A DNA stretch of 5,683 bases from Acidimicrobiales bacterium (GTDB lineage: Bacteria; Actinomycetota; Acidimicrobiia; Acidimicrobiales; Poriferisodalaceae), in NCBI GenBank assembly GCA_030749275.1, contig JASMKJ010000198.1, positions 1 through 5,683 of the forward strand. Direction: 5' to 3'. Of the stretch, positions 1 through 4,187 are shown in pieces. The number at the start of each line of letters is the position of its first letter. The first letter of the stretch is position 1. Position numbers and translations under genes: made by a program. The notes below the pieces were generated by a model. The model searched no databases. It was not told the DNA's origin and saw only the letters and a list, made by a program, of their open reading frames with translations.

Positions 1-2
1 GT

Positions 3-386
3 TTTACCGAAGAGGACCTGCGGGATCGGTTGAGCCCTCTTCAATACCATGTCACCCAAGAATCTGGCACTGAACAGGCATTTACGGGCGACACCTGGGA
101 TCTGAAAGAACCCGGCATCTACCGATGTGTTGTCTGCGAGGCAGACTTGTTCTCCAGTGACGCTAAGTACGAGTCAGGTTCTGGCTGGCCTAGTTTTTGG
201 CAGCCTCTCTCCGATTCGGCAGTTGAAACGGAGATCGACTCTTCCCACGGAATGGTGCGGGTGGAAGCTTTGTGTCATTCATGTGGGGCGCACTTGGGTC
301 ACATTTTCCCGGACGGCCCACAACCTACTGGCGACCGTTACTGCATGAACTCGGCATCGATGCAATTCGCCCCCGAGGATTCTTAA
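3..386 (+). CDS. msrB: Peptide-methionine (R)-S-oxide reductase MsrB (5' end outside window)
   Basis: MsrB reduces the R epimer of methionine sulfoxide in oxidised proteins, using thioredoxin as electron donor, in the cytoplasm. Counting from the TTG at 30 as residue 1, two zinc-binding CxxC pairs are visible (C33/C36 and C82/C85), along with the family block SGSGWPSFW (49-57), GHIFPDGP (90-97) and the active-site block RYCMNSAS with catalytic C105. The resolving cysteine found in many MsrBs within SG-C-GWPSF is Ser51 here, and no spare cysteine exists, so this is a one-Cys type. The reading frame stays open leftwards to base 3, and those residues (FTEEDLRDRL) match the usual MsrB N-terminus before SPLQYHVTQ. 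The true start therefore lies off the left edge and the TTG at 30 is probably not used. The TAA stop is at 384-386, convergent with the MerR gene. Family assignment is very secure. Confidence 0.95.
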   Translation, partial: FTEEDLRDRLSPLQYHVTQESGTEQAFTGDTWDLKEPGIYRCVVCEADLFSSDAKYESGSGWPSFWQPLSDSAVETEIDSSHGMVRVEALCHSCGAHLGHIFPDGPQPTGDRYCMNSASMQFAPEDS

Positions 387-397
387 GCTCTTCGGGG
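371..397. terminator. Possible bidirectional terminator hairpin between msrB and merR
   Basis: Bases 371-379 pair with 389-397 in a 9-bp stem containing one G-T wobble (CCCCGA against TCGGGG at the base), with a 9-base loop that includes the msrB stop codon. It lies between two convergent genes whose stops are 22 bases apart, where a shared terminator would be expected. There is no T-run on either side, so it is not a classical intrinsic terminator. Many actinobacterial terminators lack a U-tract, but this remains an inference. Confidence 0.35.
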
Positions 398-408
398 AAA
401 TTCTGGCG

Positions 409-906
409 TTAGCCGGTCGCTTTGATTTGATGTTCGATTGCGGGAAACAACTCGATAATCGCGTTGTCTAGCTCTTCTTTGACCCCTGCGAGCGGCAAGA
501 CGTTGAGCACCCCTTGGCCTTGGTGAATTAAATCAATGATTTCTTGCCCGGACACCAGCAAAGGCGAAGATCCGCTGATCACGAGGTTCGCGGAAGCAAC
601 ATCTGTACCAAGGTTTTCGCGAAGGTAAGAGAACACGTCGCGGACCATCTCCAGTCTGATGCCAGAATCAAGCAGTGTCTTGACTACCTTCAACTCCAAG
701 AGATCCTGGTATGAATAGGCTCGTCTACTTCCACTTCCTTGGGCATCAGCCAACGAAGGGCGGATCAAATCAGTTCGTGCCCAATAATCCAACTGTCGGT
801 AGGTGATTCCCACGATCTCGGCTGTTCGCTTACCAGAGAAGCCAGATTCCACTGCGCCTTCGGTCACCGCTTTGCCTCCGCCTCGGCCGTCCATCGATGC
901 GATCAC
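409..906 (-). CDS. MerR-family transcriptional regulator, Rv1830-like
   Basis: A 165-residue DNA-binding protein. Residues about 24-46 form the MerR helix-turn-helix, with the very characteristic block GITYRQLDYWARTDLI (33-48). A wing follows (GSGSRRAYSYQDL, about 57-69), then a second helical segment ELKVVKTLLDSGIRLEMVRDV (71-91). The C-terminal part (about 105-155) has the GQEIIDLIHQGQGVLNVL block seen in the mycobacterial Rv1828/Rv1830 group. It lacks the cysteine metal-binding loop of MerR or CueR, so metal sensing is unlikely. The position directly after the DUF151 gene matches Rv1830 rather than Rv1828 (FtsR). The GTG at 904-906 is the first start after an in-frame stop at 922-924; the ATG at 892-894 (M5) is an alternative. 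No Shine-Dalgarno sequence is evident. A putative promoter and a palindrome lie at the start. In related actinobacteria this group is linked to cell-division control, which is only an inference here. Confidence 0.9.
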   Translation of the reverse strand: MIASMDGRGGGKAVTEGAVESGFSGKRTAEIVGITYRQLDYWARTDLIRPSLADAQGSGSRRAYSYQDLLELKVVKTLLDSGIRLEMVRDVFSYLRENLGTDVASANLVISGSSPLLVSGQEIIDLIHQGQGVLNVLPLAGVKEELDNAIIELFPAIEHQIKATG

Positions 907-930
907 ACTGATGAAACTACGTCAATGTGA
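903..930. promoter_or_regulatory. Imperfect palindrome over the merR start: candidate operator
   Basis: On the plus strand TCACACTGA (903-911) and TCAATGTGA (922-930) are inverted repeats matching at 8 of 9 positions, separated by 10 bases. The site covers the GTG start codon of the MerR gene and the predicted transcription start just downstream of its candidate -10. MerR-family dimers bind palindromes, so autoregulation by the product of this gene is the simplest reading. The repeat is seen directly; its role is inferred. Confidence 0.4.
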
Positions 931-934
931 TGCC

Positions 935-963
935 ACAGTACGAGCAAAAGCGCCGCTAGGCAA
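935..963 (-). promoter_or_regulatory. Candidate promoter of the MerR gene
   Basis: On the minus strand TTGCCT (958-963) and TACTGT (935-940) are spaced by exactly 17 bases. The first matches the -35 consensus TTGACA at 4 of 6 positions and the second fits the actinobacterial TAnnnT form of the -10. Transcription would begin near base 928 and leave a leader of about 20 bases before the GTG at 906. Both hexamers are weak and the call rests on spacing and position. Confidence 0.3.
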
Positions 964-975
964 CCACCCTACGCG

Positions 976-1006
976 CGATGTTTCGCGCGCAGGGCGCGAA
1001 ACATCG
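976..1006 (-). terminator. Perfect 13-bp inverted repeat after the DUF151 gene, probable terminator
   Basis: CGATGTTTCGCGC (976-988) is followed by a 5-base loop (GCAGG) and its exact reverse complement (994-1006). The hairpin starts 17 bases beyond the stop of the DUF151 gene and ends before the candidate MerR promoter. It is therefore well placed to end the pgsA-gcvH-garA-DUF151 transcript. No T-run follows on the minus strand (GCGTAGGGTGG), so it would be a U-less terminator. It could alternatively stabilise an mRNA 3' end or be a protein-binding palindrome. Confidence 0.55.
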
Positions 1007-1023
1007 ACTCTGCTTGAGGAATT

Positions 1024-1521
1024 TCAGAAATCGTCTGGACTGACATCATCAAGGAATTGCTTGAATTCATCGAGCAGTTCGTCGGGATCATTCTCATGTT
1101 CTTCGTCTGCTGGGTGAGCTGATATCACTTGACCTGCCTCAGTCAATACTTCTTCTGATGCATATATAGGAGTCTCGGTGCGCACAGCTATGGCAATCGC
1201 GTCGCTCGGTCGCGCCGAGATCGAATGACTCTGGCCGGCTACGTCAAGTTCAATTTCCGCAAAAAATGTTCGCTCCCGTAGCTCAGTCACGGTAACTGCA
1301 GTCACTGTTGCTTGCAGTTCCTCAAGCATTGCCACCAACAAATCGTGAGTTAACGGTCGGGCCAGACGAATACCCTCAATGCCCCTGTGGATTGCGTGAG
1401 CCTCGGGAGTATCAATCACGACTGGCAAGACTCTGCCTTGCCCATCCATCTCCCTTAACAACAACAGTGGGCTGTTTGAGGGCAATTCGACCTGCACCCC
1501 GAGCAACTCCATTTCGACCAT
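1024..1521 (-). CDS. Bifunctional nuclease (BFN/DUF151) family protein, Rv1829-like
   Basis: A 165-residue soluble protein of the DUF151/BFN family. The domain spans about residues 3-130: the N-terminal strand MELLGVQVELPSNSPLLLL, the LPVVIDTPEAHAI block (32-44) and the hallmark SARPSDAIAIAVRTETPIYASEEVL (102-126). Plant and Thermotoga relatives have been reported to have nuclease activity, but the biochemical role in actinobacteria is unsettled, so I do not assert nuclease function. The tail (about 136-165) is strongly acidic and ends in a FLDDVSPDDF segment typical of actinobacterial members. ATG at 1519-1521 is preceded by AGGG (1529-1532) with 7 bases of spacing. A second in-frame ATG lies at 1510-1512. 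The gene is 39 bases downstream of the FHA gene and is the last gene before a strong hairpin, so it probably closes the operon. Confidence 0.92.
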   Translation of the reverse strand: MVEMELLGVQVELPSNSPLLLLREMDGQGRVLPVVIDTPEAHAIHRGIEGIRLARPLTHDLLVAMLEELQATVTAVTVTELRERTFFAEIELDVAGQSHSISARPSDAIAIAVRTETPIYASEEVLTEAGQVISAHPADEEHENDPDELLDEFKQFLDDVSPDDF

Positions 1522-1528
1522 GCTCTGA

Positions 1529-1532
1529 CCCT
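1529..1532 (-). promoter_or_regulatory. Ribosome binding site of the DUF151 gene
   Basis: AGGG on the minus strand lies 7 bases before the ATG at 1519-1521. It favours this start over the second in-frame ATG at 1510-1512. Confidence 0.55.
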
Positions 1533-1560
1533 AGTTGGCTCACACGCAATGAGCGCATCT

Positions 1561-2025
1561 TCAATTGGTTGAAGAAACCAGATACAGCAACTTGAACTTG
1601 CCGATCTGTAGTTCATCTCCATTGGTGAGCAGGGTTTCGTTTTCTGCTAAACGCTCGCCATTTAAGTATGTGCCGTTCAAAGATCCGACATCTCGTAGCA
1701 CGTAGCCAGTATTCCCCTGGTCCAATTCGACATGGCGCCGAGAGACCGTAATGTCATCCAAGAAAATGTCACTATCAGGGTGACGGCCAACCGTCAGGTG
1801 AGTTGAAGTGATCGCGTAACGAGTACCCGCTTGGTGACCGCTGGTCACTACCAGAGCAGCACCCGTCGCTGGTACCTGCAAGTCGACCTCAGCGTCAATA
1901 CCGCCAAGGGTTTCCAACCCCTCAGTGCTTCCTTCGTTTTCGGAATTGATTGGTCGACCACAACTCGAGCAGAACCTGGAACCAGGGGGATTCGAATGGC
2001 CGCAACCAACGCACAGTTGAGTCAT
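1561..2025 (-). CDS. garA: Zinc-ribbon plus FHA-domain protein, GarA/OdhI-like
   Basis: A 154-residue cytoplasmic protein. The N-terminus is a zinc ribbon with C5/C8 and C19/C22 (CVGC, then CSSC). A polar linker (about 27-50) leads to an FHA domain (about 56-150) with the phosphothreonine-binding residues in GRHPDSDIFLDD (80-91), VSRRH (94-98) and DVGSLNGTY (112-120). The FHA part is very close to mycobacterial GarA and corynebacterial OdhI, which bind and inhibit 2-oxoglutarate dehydrogenase and regulate glutamate enzymes. In those proteins an N-terminal ETTSVF-type motif is phosphorylated by Ser/Thr kinases and then held by the FHA domain. I do not see that motif here; the linker offers only isolated T34 and T39. 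The gene begins 3 bases after the gcvH stop, with its AGGAG inside the end of gcvH, so the two are probably translationally coupled. The symbol is given by similarity and gene order; the switch mechanism may differ. Confidence 0.88.
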   Translation of the reverse strand: MTQLCVGCGHSNPPGSRFCSSCGRPINSENEGSTEGLETLGGIDAEVDLQVPATGAALVVTSGHQAGTRYAITSTHLTVGRHPDSDIFLDDITVSRRHVELDQGNTGYVLRDVGSLNGTYLNGERLAENETLLTNGDELQIGKFKLLYLVSSTN

Positions 2026-2028
2026 CTC

Positions 2029-2421
2029 TTACTCCTGACTTTCTTCGGCAACGAGAGACTGATAGCCCTCGGCATCCATGAGCGCCTGAATTTCGCCTTC
2101 GATGCTTGGGCGGATAACACATACCCAACCATCTCCGTAAGGATCTTCGTTCACCAATTCTGGTTGATCCTCCAGTGCGATGTTGACTTCAACGACTTCT
2201 CCCGAAATTGGGGCGAAAATATCCGAAACGGACTTTGTGGACTCAATTTCAGCAAATGCAGCGTTGGCTTCGACCTCTAACCCAGTTTCGGGCAACTCCA
2301 CATAGACCACGTCGCCCATAGCATCTTGTGCGAAGTCGGTGATTCCCACCCGAACTATCTCACCCTCGACGCGCACCCACTCATGATCTTTCGAATATCG
2401 AAGTTCGGGTGGTGTGTTCAT
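2029..2421 (-). CDS. gcvH: Glycine cleavage system H protein
   Basis: A 130-residue lipoyl carrier protein, normal length for the family. It shuttles the aminomethyl group of glycine on a lipoyl-lysine between the P, T and L proteins of the glycine cleavage system in the cytoplasm. The N-terminus LRYSKDHEWVRVEG (7-20), the GITDFAQDAMGDVVYVELPETG block (26-47) and the lipoylation site IESTKSVSDI with K63 are all intact, as is the downstream PISGEVVEVN turn. ATG at 2419-2421 gives the standard N-terminus; a G-rich stretch (TTGGGG) lies only 2 bases upstream, too close for a good Shine-Dalgarno. No gcvP, gcvT or gcvL is in the window, which matches mycobacteria where gcvH stands apart beside garA. 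The gene is 34 bases after pgsA and 3 bases before the FHA gene. Confidence 0.97.
   Translation of the reverse strand: MNTPPELRYSKDHEWVRVEGEIVRVGITDFAQDAMGDVVYVELPETGLEVEANAAFAEIESTKSVSDIFAPISGEVVEVNIALEDQPELVNEDPYGDGWVCVIRPSIEGEIQALMDAEGYQSLVAEESQE
2032..2036 (-). promoter_or_regulatory. Ribosome binding site of garA inside the gcvH 3' end
   Basis: AGGAG on the minus strand sits 6 bases before the ATG at 2023-2025 and abuts the gcvH TAA (2029-2031). The arrangement implies that ribosomes finishing gcvH can re-initiate on the FHA gene. Confidence 0.7.
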
Positions 2422-2455
2422 ATCCCCAAGCTATCCCAACGAGCCGTAGATGGAC

Positions 2456-3046
2456 CTACGGTTTCCTACCGGCTCGACCTTCCAGTAGAGCCTCTCGAGC
2501 GGCGGGCACATAGCTAAACCCTGACCAGTAGTGAATCGGAAGGCCGATGACCGCACAAACCCAAGCCCCAACGCCGAAAAAGGGGGCCAGGAAGACATCG
2601 CTCTCACCGGCAAGGAAGAAAGGGAAGGCGAACATGAGCAGGAACGTTCCGGTTTTCCCCCACCATGTGACTTCAATCTTTCTCGCTCCTAATGCCGCCA
2701 ACAAAAGTGCCGCCACCGCTACCAATGCCTCCCTGCAGAGGGCCAACCAAGCAACCCAAGTAGGCACAGAACCGTCAATCCAGATAGCAAAGATTCCAAC
2801 GAGCAGCATCAGGCGATCTGCTGTTGGATCCAAGATTTTTCCCAGCTCGCTGATCTGGTCAAATCGTCGAGCGATATAACCGTCAATCCAGTCTGTTGCG
2901 CCCAACGCTCCAAGTAGCAGCGCAGCGCCCCACCGATCTTGGACCGAAAAGAGAAGCCACAGAAAAACTGGGATGCATCCCAGCCTGATAAGACTTATCA
3001 AATTTGGAACCGTGAACGGTCTCCACGGCATCTGGGCTTCACTCAT
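2456..3046 (-). CDS. CDP-alcohol phosphatidyltransferase, PgsA2-like
   Basis: A membrane enzyme of 196 residues that transfers a phosphatidyl group from CDP-diacylglycerol to an alcohol (glycerol-3-phosphate, inositol phosphate or phosphatidylglycerol, depending on the member). The complete family signature D-x2-D-G-x2-A-R-x8-G-x3-D-x3-D is present: D52, D55, G56, A59, R60, G69, D73 and D77. The N-terminal TVPNLISLIRLGCIP is typical, and roughly five to six hydrophobic segments follow (about 16-34, 40-50, 78-91, 97-120, 132-147, 153-174). Substrate cannot be read from sequence; phosphatidylglycerophosphate or cardiolipin synthesis are the likeliest. I chose ATG 3044-3046 because the protein then starts just ahead of the conserved region and a TACGAT -10-like box lies 7 bases upstream. 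ATGs at 3067 and 3055 are alternatives; a longer in-frame extension to 3181 runs across the divergent HIT gene and is not credible. Confidence 0.9.
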   Translation of the reverse strand: MSEAQMPWRPFTVPNLISLIRLGCIPVFLWLLFSVQDRWGAALLLGALGATDWIDGYIARRFDQISELGKILDPTADRLMLLVGIFAIWIDGSVPTWVAWLALCREALVAVAALLLAALGARKIEVTWWGKTGTFLLMFAFPFFLAGESDVFLAPFFGVGAWVCAVIGLPIHYWSGFSYVPAAREALLEGRAGRKP

Positions 3047-3053
3047 CGTTTGC

Positions 3054-3059
3054 ATCGTA
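3054..3059 (-). promoter_or_regulatory. Candidate -10 element for a leaderless pgsA-gcvH-garA-DUF151 transcript
   Basis: TACGAT on the minus strand fits TAnnnT and is 7 bases from the ATG at 3046. Transcription would thus start at or within a base of the start codon, which is common for leaderless actinobacterial mRNAs. No Shine-Dalgarno is visible before this ATG, as expected of a leaderless gene. The box shares two bases with the plus-strand -10 of the HIT gene. Confidence 0.4.
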
Positions 3060-3063
3060 GGCT
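3058..3063 (+). promoter_or_regulatory. Candidate -10 element for a leaderless HIT-gene transcript
   Basis: TAGGCT fits TAnnnT and lies 7 bases before the ATG at 3071, the same spacing as on the opposite strand. There is no convincing -35 hexamer and no Shine-Dalgarno at normal spacing. The start codon context thus suggests a leaderless mRNA. Confidence 0.35.
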
Positions 3064-3070
3064 TCATTTC

Positions 3071-3469
3071 ATGGCGTCTGTTTTCACAATGATCATCAAA
3101 GGCGATTTGCCCGGAACTTTTGTATGGCGGGACGACCGCTGTGTCGTGTTTATGTCCATAAATCCAATTTCCCGCGGACACGCGTTAGTGGTCCCCCGGG
3201 ACGAAATCGACCAATGGATCGACGTTCCGTCTGATCTTCGAGAACATCTGTTCGAAGTAGCGCACAAGGTCGCTGAAGCGCAGAAACAAGCCTTTGCTGC
3301 CGACCGCATCGGCATGATCATTGCTGGTTTCGAGGTTCCTCACATGCACATCCACCTGATTCCAGCCAACACCCTGGCCGACCTGGATTTTGCTCGAGCC
3401 GCAACTTCAGTCGAAGTATCAGAACTAGAAGGCGCGGCGGAATTGATCAAATCTGCACTTGAGTCCTAA
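3071..3469 (+). CDS. HIT-family (histidine triad) nucleotide-binding protein
   Basis: A 132-residue cytoplasmic protein of the histidine-triad superfamily. Members hydrolyse or transfer nucleotidyl groups from AMP-lysine-type, dinucleotide or nucleoside phosphoramidate substrates. The N-terminus ASVFTMIIKGDLPG (2-15), the SINPISRGHALVVPR block (29-43) and the triad motif HMHIHLI (91-97) are intact, with H93 as the expected nucleophile. It ends with the DLDFARAA-type helix typical of actinobacterial HIT proteins. The ATG at 3071 gives the standard family N-terminus. Codons farther upstream in the same frame, back to 2939, lie antisense to the pgsA coding region and do not look like protein. 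The physiological substrate is unknown. It faces the pgsA operon divergently and converges on the SRAP gene with a 3-base gap. Confidence 0.93.
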   Translation: MASVFTMIIKGDLPGTFVWRDDRCVVFMSINPISRGHALVVPRDEIDQWIDVPSDLREHLFEVAHKVAEAQKQAFAADRIGMIIAGFEVPHMHIHLIPANTLADLDFARAATSVEVSELEGAAELIKSALES

Positions 3470-3472
3470 AAC

Positions 3473-4165
3473 TCACTCGTCCCACAGAGTCCCAGCAGGG
3501 ACAGGTGATATGAGGTCGGGGCCGCTACGTCTTGTATTGCCTACCTTGGCATCGACATAATGCGCGTCAAGTGAATCCTTTGATCCTGACATCGCTATCA
3601 CCTTGAGCTGCCTCGCATCAGAGTTCTCGACACTCAACCATTCGTCGCAAGCTGCCGCTTGGAGAACTGCGGGCATACGGCCATGAATTTTTGACATGAA
3701 TGTGTTCGCTTCGGTCGTCAAGATGGCGAAGGACGGTCTGTCATTCCTTGAACTTCGATTCCACACGCCGGCCATGAAAATCGGGGAACGATCTGAACGG
3801 TATATGTACATCGGTCGCCGCTTTGATTTCCTCCCGGCACCCTGCCATTCGTAAAACCCGTCCGCAGGAATGATGCACCTCCGATGAGCGAACGCTTCAG
3901 CGAACGCTGGTTTCGTGTCAACGGTTTCTATACGGGCGTTGATGAATTTCGGTGAAGTGGCATCACGCTGGTTCCAGCTGGGCTGTAAACCCCATCGAAG
4001 AACTTCGACCTTACGTACAGCAGATGTTGCAGTCGCAATGACACCGTAGACCTCTCCCGACGGTGCCACGTTGTAGTTCGGATCAACATGCTTTTCTGGG
4101 TGTTGTGCGAAAAATAGAGCTTCCAATTCCGGTGACGACACAGTCGAAACGAATCTCCCGCACAC
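3473..4165 (-). CDS. SRAP-domain (SOS response-associated peptidase, YedK/HMCES) protein
   Basis: A 230-residue protein that, by family knowledge, covalently captures abasic sites in single-stranded DNA through its N-terminal cysteine and so shields them during replication. All key residues are visible: C2 (exposed once the initiator is removed), N32 in NYNVAPS (30-36), R78 in FINARIETVDTKPAF (74-88), E106 in RRCIIPADGFYEW (95-107) and H161 in IHGRMPAVL (160-168). The length is normal for bacterial members. The start is fixed by the family need for Cys at position 2, giving GTG at 4163-4165. GGAG (minus strand) lies about 11 bases upstream, slightly far. The gene follows the TPP enzyme by 22 bases on the same strand and may be co-transcribed; no LexA-type box is evident in that gap, so SOS control is not supported by what is visible. 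Confidence 0.95.
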   Translation of the reverse strand: MCGRFVSTVSSPELEALFFAQHPEKHVDPNYNVAPSGEVYGVIATATSAVRKVEVLRWGLQPSWNQRDATSPKFINARIETVDTKPAFAEAFAHRRCIIPADGFYEWQGAGRKSKRRPMYIYRSDRSPIFMAGVWNRSSRNDRPSFAILTTEANTFMSKIHGRMPAVLQAAACDEWLSVENSDARQLKVIAMSGSKDSLDAHYVDAKVGNTRRSGPDLISPVPAGTLWDE

Positions 4166-4187
4166 CTTCTAGCTGGCTCCGAGTTCT

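Noticed and set aside
30..32. TTG as the start of MsrB
   Set aside because: Upstream codons in frame encode a typical MsrB N-terminal stretch, so the gene most likely begins left of the window.
803..1117. Plus-strand open frame across the merR-DUF151 gap, rich in Ser codons
   Set aside because: It is antisense to both genes, spans the hairpin, and its Ser-run is the complement of the acidic tail of the DUF151 protein.
1538..1554. Inverted repeat GCTCA / TGAGC in the garA-DUF151 gap
   Set aside because: A 5-bp stem with a 7-base loop is expected by chance and has no supporting context.
1831..2280. A 149-codon open frame on the plus strand opposite garA and gcvH
   Set aside because: It is fully antisense to two well-conserved genes and its translation shows no recognisable domain.
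2444..2461. Small hairpin CCGTAG / CTACGG overlapping the pgsA stop codon
   Set aside because: Only 6 bp with a 6-base loop and no T-run; too weak to claim as a terminator inside an apparent operon.
2939..3070. N-terminal extension of the HIT protein by 44 residues
   Set aside because: The extension is antisense to the conserved start of the pgsA-like gene, and the family N-terminus (MASVFTMIIKG) begins exactly at 3071.
3047..3181. N-terminal extension of the pgsA-like protein up to 45 residues
   Set aside because: It runs across the conserved 5' end of the HIT gene, and its residues do not resemble the family. The short alternatives at 3067 and 3055 remain possible.
3461..3474. GAGT / ACTC inverted repeat at the HIT-SRAP convergent junction
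   Set aside because: The stem is only 4 bp, so I do not call a terminator there.
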